A DNA stretch of 64,000 bases from Phycisphaerae bacterium (GCA_002862305.1 PKCS01000053.1:41611-105610), one strand, 5' to 3'; positions 51,229 through 59,727 are shown, counted from the stretch's first letter. The notes: generated from the letters alone by a model not told the origin. Numbers and translations are program-made.

Positions 51229-51825
51229 ATGAAGCCGTCCGAGACCCTGAGCCAGAGCCCACCGTTCGCGGAGATCGTCGACCGCAGGCTGCAACGTGCC
51301 TGCACCGCGCTCGAGTCGCTGCGCTCGCAGGCCGGAGTGGTGACGGAGATCGCGGCACTGGTGGCCGACGCCCTGCACGGCGGTGGCCAGCTGCTCACCT
51401 GCGGCAACGGAGGCTCCGCGGCCGAGGCGCTGCATCTCGCCGAGGAACTGACCGGACGGTTCGAGGCCGAGCGACCGCCCCTGCGGGCGATCTGCCTGAA
51501 CGCCGATCCCACCGCGCTGACCTGCATCGCGAACGACTTCGGCTACGAGGAGGTCTTCGCCCGGCAGTGTCGTGCGCTGGGGGGCCATGGCGACGTGCTG
51601 CTGGTCCTCTCCACCTCCGGCGGGAGCCCCAACGTGGTGCGGGCCCTGGAGGCCGCCCGCGAGCTCGGGATGCGGACCATCGGCCTCCTCGGTGGCGACG
51701 GCGGGGCGGCCCGCCCCCTCTGCACGGTCGGCCTGTGCTGCCCCGGGGACGATTCCGCCTCGATCCAGGAGTGCCACCAGGTGGTCCTGCACGCGATTTG
51801 CAACTGTCTCGAGCCGAGGAAGTAG
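51229..51825 (+). CDS. gmhA: SIS-domain protein, GmhA-type phosphoheptose isomerase
   Basis: 198 residues. LLTCGNGGSAAEALHLAEELTGR is the sugar-binding signature of GmhA, with CIANDFGYEEVFARQ, VLLVLSTSGGSPNVV and ASIQECHQVVLHAICN. It would isomerise sedoheptulose-7-phosphate to D-glycero-D-manno-heptose-7-phosphate for LPS core or heptose synthesis; DiaA-like proteins share the fold, so the exact role is not certain. TACACT (51215-51220) lies 8 nt before the ATG, suggesting a near-leaderless mRNA. Confidence 0.88.
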   Translation: MKPSETLSQSPPFAEIVDRRLQRACTALESLRSQAGVVTEIAALVADALHGGGQLLTCGNGGSAAEALHLAEELTGRFEAERPPLRAICLNADPTALTCIANDFGYEEVFARQCRALGGHGDVLLVLSTSGGSPNVVRALEAARELGMRTIGLLGGDGGAARPLCTVGLCCPGDDSASIQECHQVVLHAICNCLEPRK

Positions 51826-51833
51826 AAGCAGCC

Positions 51834-52934
51834 ATGGACCAGACCATCGACGTACGCGACCTGCAGACCGCCCCCGACCCGGAGCCCGGAAGGATCCCCG
51901 CGATCATCGGCCTCCTCGTCTGCCGGGTGGTGGTGCCGCTCTGGCTGCTGACCGGGGCGCTCTTCAAGCTCAGCGAACTCGACTGGAAGCTCCTCCCGCC
52001 TCCGGTCCGCGCCACCTCGGAATGGGTGGGGTCCGCCCTGGGACGGGACCCCGAGCTCTGGCTCGGGGCCAGCATGCGGTTCCTGATCGGGACCGAGTTC
52101 CTGCTGGTCGGGCTGATGTTCGCGAGCACCCGCCTCGCCCGACCCCTGGCCGCGGCCACCATGAGCCTCTTCGTGGTGATCCTGGTGATCGTGCTCGCCC
52201 AGGGATACGACCCCGAGAAGGGACTGGCGAGCCTGGTGGGCGGGGACTGCGGCTGCTTCGGCAGCGCCGGACCGCCGGCGAGCGTGATGCTCCTGATCGA
52301 CGCGATCCTCCTCGGCTGCGTGCTCCTGCTGAGGCCCCGGTACCGCGGGTCCGACCGGGTCGGCTACCTGCTCGGGGCCTTCCTGGTCTCGGCGGCCGTC
52401 GGGTACGGCGTCGCCTTCGGGGTGCCGGAACGGACCATCGCCAACGTCGCGTCGTCGGAATCGCTCGAGGACCAACCCGTCCTCGACGCGAACGGCTGGA
52501 GGATGCCCCCGAGCACCCTGAAGTCGAACTACTACCCACGCTTCGAGGAATGGGTCGGCAAGCCCCTGCGTGACCAGGAGCTTGCCCAGCTGCTTCCCCG
52601 TCCGCTCCCCACGGACCTCGACCAGGGTGAGAACCTGCTGGTCCTCTACCGCGGCGACTGCGATCACTGCCAGGAGATGTTCCTCACCTACTTCTCGGAT
52701 CCCGTGCTGCCGGTCCCCACCGTCGCGGTCGACGTGATGGACTACGACCCGGCCGGACTGCTGGAGTTCTACTGCGACGGCTGCCTCCGGGCCGAGCTTC
52801 CCGCCGGTCCCAGCTATCTGATCCAGACCCCGGTCGTCGTCCGGGTCAGCGACGGCGTGGTGACCTGCGTGACCGACGGATCCAACAGCGACGAGGAGGC
52901 CGAGCGCTGCATCTTCGGCCTCGGACTCGAGTAG
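51834..52934 (+). CDS. MauE-like membrane protein fused to a thioredoxin-like domain (copy 1)
   Basis: 366 residues. Four membrane helices with FLIGTEFLLVGLMF, a GGDCGCFGSAGPPASVMLLI loop and LLLRPRYRG resemble the MauE/DoxX-like quinone-linked disulfide family. A C-terminal extracytoplasmic region of about 170 residues has LLVLYRGDCDHCQEMFLTYF, a thioredoxin-type C-x-x-C, and two more cysteines (YCDGC). Thiol-disulfide exchange is a reasonable inference. It begins 8 nt after gmhA and is followed by a paralogue. Confidence 0.75.
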   Translation: MDQTIDVRDLQTAPDPEPGRIPAIIGLLVCRVVVPLWLLTGALFKLSELDWKLLPPPVRATSEWVGSALGRDPELWLGASMRFLIGTEFLLVGLMFASTRLARPLAAATMSLFVVILVIVLAQGYDPEKGLASLVGGDCGCFGSAGPPASVMLLIDAILLGCVLLLRPRYRGSDRVGYLLGAFLVSAAVGYGVAFGVPERTIANVASSESLEDQPVLDANGWRMPPSTLKSNYYPRFEEWVGKPLRDQELAQLLPRPLPTDLDQGENLLVLYRGDCDHCQEMFLTYFSDPVLPVPTVAVDVMDYDPAGLLEFYCDGCLRAELPAGPSYLIQTPVVVRVSDGVVTCVTDGSNSDEEAERCIFGLGLE

Positions 52935-52953
52935 CCACCCCGGGACCCCCGAC

Positions 52954-53895
52954 ATGTCGACCCGACTCATCGCCGGCCGCTTCCTCTGCCCACTCCTGCT
53001 GCTGGTCCTGGTGGGCTTCCAGTTCGCGGTCGGGGGGAATGCGCTCCCGACCTGGCTGTCGGTCCTGGCCCAGAAGAACGGGCAGGACCCGCTCTCCTAC
53101 CTGAAGATCCTGATCATGGTGGAGTTCACCGTCGCGACCGTGATCCTGCTGCTCGGCACCGGACGACGGATGGTGCTGAGCCAGATCGCGATGGTCGTGG
53201 TCGCGTTCGTCGCCCTCGCGGAATGCGCGGCAGCGGTGCGCAACCAGACGCTCGGCCCGGTCTTCGTGGCGGCGGCCTTCTTCGTGGTCGCACTCTCCCT
53301 CGAGGCCGTGATGCTGCGCAGCGCCCCGCCCGGAACCGCCGAACCACGCGCCACCCGTGGGATGGGCGCTCGGCTGGCCGGGGTGGTGGCCATGCTGCTG
53401 GTGGGTCTCGGCGTGCTCGCGAACGTGGAGATCGCACCCCGGACCTTCAGCGACGGGGCAGTGGCCAGGCGGGGCGACGCCCAGGACCGGGTGTCCGGCC
53501 GGGTGATCGAGATGAATCCGAAGCAGTGGGTCGGGCGGTCGCTCCGGGAGACCCCCATCGCCCAGTTCGTCCCCGACGCGATCGAGCAGCTGCAGTCGGA
53601 TGGGGTGCTGGTGCTCTACAACCCGCGCTGCGGGACCTGCCACGACCTCTTCGAGGTGTACTTCAGCGACGAGGACCCGGGGCTCAGGATCGTCGCCCTG
53701 GAAGTCCCCCCCACCGACCGCAACGAGGTGCTTGAGAGCGAGTATTCAGGGCAGGTGAACTGCCCCTCCTGCGTGTTCACCACCCTCCCCGACGGCCCGA
53801 TGTGGCTGGTGGGCGTGCCCTACGTGGTGCGCGTGGTGGACGAGACCGTCACCTGCGTCAGCGTGAACGAGCCCGGCGATTGCCTGGAGGGCTGA
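52954..53895 (+). CDS. MauE-like membrane protein fused to a thioredoxin-like domain (copy 2)
   Basis: 313 residues, paralogue of the preceding gene with the same order: membrane helices (about 8-28, 50-70, 75-120, 135-155), a VLVLYNPRCGTCHDLFEVYF thioredoxin-type C-x-x-C and a later cysteine pair (NCPSC). The loop GGDCGCFG of copy 1 is absent, so the two may have specialised. Both may pair as a redox relay in the envelope. The gene ends 5 nt before the convergent tilS. Confidence 0.75.
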   Translation: MSTRLIAGRFLCPLLLLVLVGFQFAVGGNALPTWLSVLAQKNGQDPLSYLKILIMVEFTVATVILLLGTGRRMVLSQIAMVVVAFVALAECAAAVRNQTLGPVFVAAAFFVVALSLEAVMLRSAPPGTAEPRATRGMGARLAGVVAMLLVGLGVLANVEIAPRTFSDGAVARRGDAQDRVSGRVIEMNPKQWVGRSLRETPIAQFVPDAIEQLQSDGVLVLYNPRCGTCHDLFEVYFSDEDPGLRIVALEVPPTDRNEVLESEYSGQVNCPSCVFTTLPDGPMWLVGVPYVVRVVDETVTCVSVNEPGDCLEG

Positions 53896-53900
53896 CTCGC

Positions 53901-54959
53901 TCAGGCCTCGCGAAGGATCCTGGCCCGGGCGGAGTCGATCCTCAGCAGCCGGTTCGATCCGAAGTCGAAGCTCCGGGGATCCGGCACCTCGTCGCAGGCG
54001 GCCCGAGCGGCCTCCATCAGTCGGGTCGAGCCCACTCCTCCATCGAGGACTCCATCGTCCGAGGCGAGCCTGAGCAGCACCTGCCGCCAGCCGGTGGCGG
54101 TGAGGTCGGGACCGAGGGTGCGAAGCAGCGATCGATCCCATTCGAGCGGGTGCGACGGGCCGAAGTGCGGGTCGAGCGCCTGCTGGAGCACGTCGGCCGC
54201 GACTGCAAGCCGATCCGCCGCAGCGGAAGCACGAACGCCGGCGCCGGGCCAGCGTGATTCCAGGCGGGGCAGGACCTCCTCGCGGAGGAAGCCGCGAACG
54301 GTCCCCGGGTCCCGGTTGTCCGGTGCGTCCAGGAACGGGAGGTCGAGCCGCTCGCAGAAGTCCCGCAGGGCGACCCTCGAGATGGCGAGCAGCGGGCGCA
54401 TCAGCCTGGCGTTCCCGAGCGAACGGACCCAACGTGGCTGGGCGAGGCCGTCGACCCCGGCGCCCCGGCAGAGGGCGTGCACCATCGTCTCGAAGCGGTC
54501 CTCCGCATGGTGGGCGGTCAGGATCCCGTCGCAGCCGTGGTGGACGGCCGCCTCGGAAAGCTGCGCGTAACGCACCTCCCGAGCGGCCTCCGCGACGTTG
54601 TGGCCGGGGCCCGTGGGGACCTCGACCCGATGCACCTCGACGGGAAGCTCGAGCCGGGCGCCGAGTCGCCGCACGTCGTCGGCCTCCGCGGCTGATTCCG
54701 GACGAAGGCCATGGTCGACGTGCACCACCCGCAGCGAACCGACGAACGGGGTGCGTCGCCGGGAGAGTGCGGCCAGGAGCACGGTGAGCGCGACGGAATC
54801 AGGACCGCCACTGCAGCCGACCAGGAGGCTGGAGCCCGCACCAACGCCGCAGCGCTCTCGCAGGGCCCGCTGGAGTTCGGCGGCCAGAGGGTCGCGACCC
54901 GCGGCACGCAGCAGGTCCGCGAGCGAGCCGGGTCCGGCGGCGGCATGCTGGTGGCTCAA
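53901..54959 (-). CDS. tilS: tRNA(Ile)-lysidine synthase
   Basis: 352 residues. The PP-loop LLVGCSGGPDSVALTVLL (SGGPDS about 50-55), VVHVDHGLRPESAAEADDV and ILTAHHAEDRFETMV are the N-ATPase signatures of TilS, which converts C34 of tRNA-Ile(CAT) to lysidine so it reads AUA. The C-terminal domain is short and divergent. There is no suitable ATG; TTG 54959 overlaps the preceding stop (TTGA), the same arrangement as tadA and the XylR-type gene, but no good ribosome site supports it, so the start is uncertain. Confidence 0.88.
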   Translation of the reverse strand: MSHQHAAAGPGSLADLLRAAGRDPLAAELQRALRERCGVGAGSSLLVGCSGGPDSVALTVLLAALSRRRTPFVGSLRVVHVDHGLRPESAAEADDVRRLGARLELPVEVHRVEVPTGPGHNVAEAAREVRYAQLSEAAVHHGCDGILTAHHAEDRFETMVHALCRGAGVDGLAQPRWVRSLGNARLMRPLLAISRVALRDFCERLDLPFLDAPDNRDPGTVRGFLREEVLPRLESRWPGAGVRASAAADRLAVAADVLQQALDPHFGPSHPLEWDRSLLRTLGPDLTATGWRQVLLRLASDDGVLDGGVGSTRLMEAARAACDEVPDPRSFDFGSNRLLRIDSARARILREA

Positions 54960-56494
54960 GGCGTCGCGTCCCGACGCGGCCAGATGTTCACCCTCGCCCG
55001 GACGGTCCCGGAATCCGGGAGTTCCACGGTCCAGTCGATCTGCCTCGACTCCCACAGGAAGTTGAACAGCAACGCCAGCCCGACCCGGAACGACTCGAGC
55101 CGATCCTCGCCCGTGAACTCGTGTGCAAGCGGGATGATCGACCTGATCATCCCCGCGGCGTTCTCCCCGGACAGGCGCCCTGCGTGGGCCGCCTTGACGC
55201 ATTGCAGGGCGCGTGCGGGTCCGGCCAGCACGTCGTGAAGGGTGCTCGAGAGCTCGGGGCAGGTCGCGTAGAGCTGCCAGGTGCTCTCCCCCCGGGCCTG
55301 GCACCAGTTGATGCTGATCTCGCGGGAGATCGAGTTGCCGCCCAGTACGGGCTCCAGGAGCGCCCTCGCGTAGACGGTCCGGGGGCCCTCCTCAGGCAGG
55401 TCGGAGAGACGGGGCAGGTGCTGGAGCCCCGCCTTGGTCCCGAGTCGATTGCGCAGTGAGTTGAGCGAGGCGAGCACCGAGACGTCCTGGCGAAGCATGC
55501 TGGCTCCCGGTCCGTCGGTCTCGATGGCGACCGCGATCGCGGGCACGCCATGGCCGGGGTCCCCCCCGGAGGGTCCAAGCACCACGACTCGACGCCGCCA
55601 GCGCTCGTCGGACCGTTCGGACTCGAGGAGGTGGGGCAGGAGACGGCCGATGAGTTCGGTGCCGGGGAGCAGGCGGGTATCCGCGTGCTCGACCACCACC
55701 GCGACGGTCTCGTCCGGCATTCGCTGCATGATCTCGACGTCCAGGCGTCGATCACAACAGGGTGGATTGAAGGTGCCGGGCTCGAACCAGCCTTCGTAGT
55801 CGACCGCGATCCCCCCCTGCTCCTGGGAGACACACACCCGGGAGACACCGGGCGAGCCGGTGAGGGCGCCCAGGCCATCGGCGTGGCGGAAACTCACCAC
55901 GATCGGAGCCTGCTGGGTCGGACGGCCGGGATCCGGGGACGAATCGGCGACCAGGGGGTCCGCGATCCGATCCAGGGCCTCGGTCCGCAGGGATCCCGAG
56001 GGTTCCGAAGCGAGCAGGAGTCCGCCACCCGGACACTCCGCGATGGAGATCCCCGAACTGACCAGCAGCCGGTTGACCTCGAGGAACGGTCGAAGGGCGG
56101 CGATCAGCTGCCTCGATTCCTGTGGTTCGGCGGAGATCCATGCCACCCATTCGATCTGCTCGGGGGAATCGTCACGGACCCGGACCCCGAAGACGCCGCG
56201 GCGGAGGAGCTTCTGGACGATCTCGAACCGCTTCAAGCGGCCGTGGAAGGTAGGAATCTCCTCCGGGCTGACCCCGAGGGTGATCGCGAGCGCGAACCCC
56301 AGGGATTCCTCGTCTCCGAGCTCGTTCAGCAGGTCCGAGGCGTTCGAGTACGAGATGACGCTGTCACAGCTGCCGGAGGGGAAGTCGATCGTGCGGCAGA
56401 GGTCCTCGGCCGGGGCCGCGGGCAGACCGCATACCAGCGCGGCGACCACGAGGAGCTTGGCCAGGAACCTGGTTCGTTGCGGAGCGTGCTGCAT
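54956..56494 (-). CDS. Secreted protein of unknown function
   Basis: 512 residues with signal peptide (FLAKLLVVAALVCGLPAAPA). It has several cysteines in pairs (CRTIDFPSGSC, FNPPCCDRRL), alternating helices and strands, and no recognised catalytic motif. Length and layout recall the unknown protein at 45627-47315 (a planctomycete secreted type with two similar halves), but no clear alignment is visible by eye. It is coupled to tilS at its 3' end. Confidence 0.7.
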   Translation of the reverse strand: MQHAPQRTRFLAKLLVVAALVCGLPAAPAEDLCRTIDFPSGSCDSVISYSNASDLLNELGDEESLGFALAITLGVSPEEIPTFHGRLKRFEIVQKLLRRGVFGVRVRDDSPEQIEWVAWISAEPQESRQLIAALRPFLEVNRLLVSSGISIAECPGGGLLLASEPSGSLRTEALDRIADPLVADSSPDPGRPTQQAPIVVSFRHADGLGALTGSPGVSRVCVSQEQGGIAVDYEGWFEPGTFNPPCCDRRLDVEIMQRMPDETVAVVVEHADTRLLPGTELIGRLLPHLLESERSDERWRRRVVVLGPSGGDPGHGVPAIAVAIETDGPGASMLRQDVSVLASLNSLRNRLGTKAGLQHLPRLSDLPEEGPRTVYARALLEPVLGGNSISREISINWCQARGESTWQLYATCPELSSTLHDVLAGPARALQCVKAAHAGRLSGENAAGMIRSIIPLAHEFTGEDRLESFRVGLALLFNFLWESRQIDWTVELPDSGTVRARVNIWPRRDATP

Positions 56495-56528
56495 GACCGG
56501 GTGAAGCGATGACGCGGGCCTGGCGGGA

Positions 56529-57005
56529 TCAGGAGTTGGGAAACGGGGCGGATGCTTCAAGTATATCCACCGAAGTCGGCCCGACCTCCCCGGCACCGTC
56601 GAGGGACTCGAGCGGCGGGTACGGATCGGATGGCAGGCCCGCCCGACCTCCGGCCTCGTCGACCTCGTTGATCGCCCGTCCCACGCGCTCGAAGGGCGCC
56701 ATGAACCCCATGAAGACCTGGGCGCGACTCTCCCGCCCCTGTTCGATGGTCTGGGGGAAGGTCTCGACCAGTCCGATCGGATCCTCCGTGGCGGACAGGG
56801 CTCGCCACAGGATGCTGCCGAGCACGATCAGGCCGAGGATGGCGACGAAGCGGAATCGGCCGGCGAATCGCGTGACCAGGCGCCGGTGAAGCGGCCGGCC
56901 GGCGGAGGACTCCGCGGCCACCCCGAGGCGTTCGAGCACGTCACGGGTCACGTCCGGCTCGGATGATGTGTCCCGCTGATGATCGAACCGGTCGGGGAAC
57001 TTCAT
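56529..57005 (-). CDS. Small membrane protein coupled to an ECF sigma factor (possible anti-sigma)
   Basis: 158 residues. A ~50-residue charged cytoplasmic part with TRDVLERLGVAAESS is followed by one membrane helix (FRFVAILGLIVLGSILW) and an extracytoplasmic tail. Its ATG overlaps the sigma factor stop by 4 nt. The layout fits an anti-sigma factor, but the usual zinc HxxxCxxC anti-sigma motif is absent, so this is inferred from context only. Confidence 0.65.
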   Translation of the reverse strand: MKFPDRFDHQRDTSSEPDVTRDVLERLGVAAESSAGRPLHRRLVTRFAGRFRFVAILGLIVLGSILWRALSATEDPIGLVETFPQTIEQGRESRAQVFMGFMAPFERVGRAINEVDEAGGRAGLPSDPYPPLESLDGAGEVGPTSVDILEASAPFPNS

Positions 57006-57595
57006 GCCACGACCCCCAGCACCTCGTCGACCCGGGCCTGGAATTCCCGGTTGGAGGAGATCCAGTCACGCATTCGTCGCCGGGCTCGGTGCAGGTGGCT
57101 CTTGACGGTACCCGGGGGCAGGCCGAGCAGCGATGCGATCTCCAGCACCGACTTCTCCTGGTGGTGGTACAGGACGACCACCTCGCGCTGCTGGGGGTTC
57201 AGCACGTCCAGTGCCTCGTCGAGGATCTCGATCGTCGCGTTGCGTTCCTCGCGGTCGCCAGATCCGGTGGACGCCAGCGGTGCATCGTCGCCGTGGGCGG
57301 AGATCCAATCGGACTCGCTTCGCGGGTGGTTCTTCTGGAGGGCGTTGATCAGCAGCCGACGTGCGATGGTGAACAGCCAGGTGCTGAAGCGGTATCGCTC
57401 GTCGAACCGGTTGATGTTGCCCAGCACCCGGACGAAGGCATCCTGGACGGTGTCCTCGGCCAGGTCCGGATTGCGGCAGATCTTGAGCAGGAACCGGTAG
57501 AGCCGAGTCTGGTGGGCTTCGATCAGGGAGGAGAATGCGGCAGCATCGCCCTCCTTGGCGCGGCGTATCATCGAGACTTCGAGCTGGTGGTCCAT
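57002..57595 (-). CDS. ECF-family RNA polymerase sigma factor
   Basis: 197 residues. Region 2 includes RLYRFLLKICRNPDLAED and VQDAFVRVLGNINRFD, then RFSTWLFTIARRLLINALQK. Region 4 is LNPQQREVVVLYHHQEKS followed by IASLLGLPPGTVKSHLHRAR. This is RpoE/SigE type group IV sigma. The coupled downstream membrane protein may hold it inactive. A TATAAT -10 box and an inverted repeat lie in the leader. Confidence 0.93.
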   Translation of the reverse strand: MDHQLEVSMIRRAKEGDAAAFSSLIEAHQTRLYRFLLKICRNPDLAEDTVQDAFVRVLGNINRFDERYRFSTWLFTIARRLLINALQKNHPRSESDWISAHGDDAPLASTGSGDREERNATIEILDEALDVLNPQQREVVVLYHHQEKSVLEIASLLGLPPGTVKSHLHRARRRMRDWISSNREFQARVDEVLGVVA

Positions 57596-57616
57596 GGAAG
57601 TGTCCCCGGCCTACGA

Positions 57617-57648
57617 GTGCGTACGTAGTCAATCCCCGAGGTACGCAC
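57617..57648. repeat. Inverted repeat in the sigma factor leader
   Basis: GTGCGTAC (57617-57624) and GTACGCAC (57641-57648) are perfect 8-bp arms 16 bp apart. They lie just downstream of the TATAAT at 57656-57651 (minus strand), at the predicted transcript start, as an operator or 5' hairpin would. Confidence 0.55.
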
Positions 57649-57650
57649 CA

Positions 57651-57656
57651 ATTATA
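57651..57656 (-). promoter_or_regulatory. TATAAT -10 box of the sigma factor gene
   Basis: A perfect TATAAT on the minus strand 56 nt before the sigma factor ATG, in the A/T-richer 169-bp gap between two minus-strand genes. No good -35 at 17 bp is visible (TTGTGC lies 21 bp upstream). Confidence 0.4.
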
Positions 57657-57705
57657 GGCCTGAAAGGCGTGTTCGCTGCACAATTGCCGCCAGTCGAACG
57701 AAGAA

Positions 57706-57731
57706 GGGGCGGCCGGATTGCCGGCCGCCCC
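57706..57731 (-). terminator. Intrinsic terminator of the B12-fold gene
   Basis: GGGGCGGCCGG (57706-57716) pairs with CCGGCCGCCCC (57721-57731) around ATTG, an 11-bp GC stem 33 nt past the stop at 57765. On the minus strand TTCTTCGTTC follows. Confidence 0.7.
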
Positions 57732-57764
57732 CTCGAATGCACTCAAAACCGGCCCTGCAGGGGC

Positions 57765-58472
57765 TCAGGCGGCCATCTGGCCGTCCCGGCGGGAGCGCCC
57801 CACGGTTCGCTGGTTCTCGTCGGCCCGACGGTCGGGCTCGGCATCGAGGCGTCCGAGCAGCTCGGAGGGCGTGGTGGCCCAGAGGTCGGCGCCGATCTCC
57901 TCGGCCAGGCCGGGGGCTCGGTTGAAGACCCCCCCACCAACCGCGAACTGGGTCCGGTTGCAGGCCCCGATCTCCTTGATGGTGTCGATCAACTCCCGGA
58001 TCTGCGGGCAGTCCGAGGGCGCGGCGGCGAACATCAGCAGGACGTCGGGGTTCTGCTGGCCCACCTCGTAGAGGATCTCGTCGTTGGCCACGCCACCACC
58101 CGCGAAGTACACCTCGTATCCGTCGGCCTCCGCGAGGTCCGCGACGATCTGGGCGGACAGCTCGTCGCCCTCGGCGGGTCCGCAGAACATGCAGATCTTG
58201 CGATTCCTGCGGGTCTTTTGGGTGTAGTTCGACTGGGCCTGGTCGACGAAGGACCGGAGCAGGCGGGTGGCGTAGCGATGCGCGATGGTGGTCAGCTGGT
58301 CGTTGCGGTAGAGCGTCTCCACCATCTCCATGATCGGCCAGTACAGCTCGGTGGTCAGTTCCTCGTGGGTGCACCCCAGCTCGAGGACCTCGTCCACCAT
58401 GCGGCGGGCCGAATCCCGCTCTCCGGCGATGAGGAGTTGAAAGAGACGCTCGATGATCAGTTCCTTGTTCAT
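57765..58472 (-). CDS. Stand-alone B12-binding-fold protein with degenerate cobalamin motif
   Basis: 235 residues. Residues about 1-80 are a B12-cap-type helical domain (LIIERLFQLLIAGERDSARR, TELYWPIMEMVETLYRNDQL, IAHRYATRLLRSF). The rest is a Rossmann-like B12 domain (DELSAQIVADLAEADGYEVY, PDVLLMFAAAPSDCPQIREL, FAVGGGVFNRAPGLAEEIGA). The lower-ligand motif DxHxxG reads GDELSAQ, with Leu105 in place of His; the cap W...EH reads Y55...AH. It has no DNA-binding domain. Cobalamin binding is doubtful. It sits between menG and the ECF sigma gene on the same strand and has its own terminator. The call is sound as a fold, unknown as a function. Confidence 0.8.
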   Translation of the reverse strand: MNKELIIERLFQLLIAGERDSARRMVDEVLELGCTHEELTTELYWPIMEMVETLYRNDQLTTIAHRYATRLLRSFVDQAQSNYTQKTRRNRKICMFCGPAEGDELSAQIVADLAEADGYEVYFAGGGVANDEILYEVGQQNPDVLLMFAAAPSDCPQIRELIDTIKEIGACNRTQFAVGGGVFNRAPGLAEEIGADLWATTPSELLGRLDAEPDRRADENQRTVGRSRRDGQMAA

Positions 58473-58755
58473 TGGTGTGTCCGGTTTCTTCCGGCCGCCG
58501 AGGTCTCCACCGGAGGGCGACGCGAATCGTGGTAGTGAGTGCAGGACGGATCCTCCGCCACAATTCGAGGGAGCACCACGGTCGGGCTCCATCGAGAGAC
58601 AATCCATCGGCCGGGCACCACATTCGGGGGCAGGCAGGCTAAATATCGAAGAATCGGATTTTATCGGTCCGCTCGCGGGCTTATTGGACCTCGAACCCGC
58701 CTCCCTGCACGGGGAACGAGATGCCGGGGTCACGGGCGATGCCGGGACCTGGGCC
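58473..58755. other. 283-bp intergenic region with 10-bp-spaced ATCGG repeats
   Basis: No gene is seen between menG and the B12-fold gene. An A/T-rich patch at 58641-58667 holds ATCGG at 58653 and again at 58663, one helical turn apart, preceded by ATATCGAA. This suggests a binding site or the promoter of the B12-fold gene (leader about 170 nt). Nothing else is recognised. Confidence 0.35.
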
Positions 58756-59532
58756 TCAGGTGGACGCGAGGTAGGCGACGCAGACCCCGAAGGTCATCGG
58801 AAGCTGCAGGACGTCCCGGAAGCCGGCCTCCCTGATCGCGCCGGACAGCTCGGTTCGGCTCATGAACGAGCTCACGGACTTCGGCAGGTAGCCGTAGGCC
58901 CCCGACCGGTCCCGGGCGATCAACGCGGCGGTCCTGGGCATGAGCTGGTTGGTGTAGAGGCGGTTGCACCAGCGGATCAGCGGGTTCTGCGGTTCGCTGA
59001 ACTCCAGGACCAGCAGCCGCCCCCCGGGGCGCAGGATCCTCCGGAACTCCGCGAGGGCCGCCGCGGGGCGGGCGACGTTGCGGATCCCGAAGGCGATGGA
59101 CACCAGGTCGCAGCAGTCGTCCTCGAGATCGAGGGCCATTGCATCCCCTTCCCGGTAGCTGATTCCCTGCCTCCGACCCCGCGCACTCCGCTCGCGGGCC
59201 ACCTCGAGCATCTCCGGGGTGAAGTCGACCCCCAGCACCGAACGGGCACCGGCGGAATCGAACGCCTCGGACAGGTCACCCGTCCCGCAGGCCACGTCCA
59301 CCACGTCAAGCCCGGAAACCGGGGCAACCATCCGGATCGCCCGGCGTCGCCACCAGCGATCCATGCCGAAGGAGTGGATCCGGTTGTTCAGGTCGTAGGA
59401 GGACGCGATCGCGGCGAACATCGAACGGACCCGGCGGGCCTTGTCCGACCGCCCGTGGGGATCCTCCCGGAGGTCTTCCGGGGACCAGATTGGCTGAGGA
59501 GGACCCCCGGGGTCCGGGCTGCGCGAAGTCAT
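58756..59532 (-). CDS. menG: Demethylmenaquinone methyltransferase / ubiquinone methylase type
   Basis: 258 residues. SYDLNNRIHSFGMDRWWRRR at the start, the SAM motif VVDVACGTGDLSEAFDSAGA, VLGVDFTPEMLEVARER, DLVSIAFGIRNVARP and RPGGRLLVLEFSEPQNPLIR are the UbiE/MenG signatures. It methylates the quinone ring in the last steps of menaquinone (or ubiquinone) synthesis. The planctomycete context favours menaquinone. Confidence 0.95.
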   Translation of the reverse strand: MTSRSPDPGGPPQPIWSPEDLREDPHGRSDKARRVRSMFAAIASSYDLNNRIHSFGMDRWWRRRAIRMVAPVSGLDVVDVACGTGDLSEAFDSAGARSVLGVDFTPEMLEVARERSARGRRQGISYREGDAMALDLEDDCCDLVSIAFGIRNVARPAAALAEFRRILRPGGRLLVLEFSEPQNPLIRWCNRLYTNQLMPRTAALIARDRSGAYGYLPKSVSSFMSRTELSGAIREAGFRDVLQLPMTFGVCVAYLAST

Positions 59533-59727
59533 GGGGGGAGTATATGGCCCGGGCGGTGAGGGGATGGCAGGATATTATTCACATGAAAGCTGCCCTGAGG
59601 CCTTGTCCGGGGCCGATAAGGGGTTCACTCGCGTTCTGGCCCACGTCGCTCGCCCCGGGCAGGGTAGTATGGGGATTCCGGGACACGGGCGTGATTCACG
59701 AACCACGGAAACGAGAAACAGCACCCC

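Noticed and set aside
53636..53644. CGTCH resembles a c-type heme motif (CxxCH) in the second MauE/thioredoxin-like protein
   Set aside because: The paralogue has CDHCQ at the same place and the surrounding strand pattern is thioredoxin-like, so a redox C-x-x-C with a chance His is more likely.
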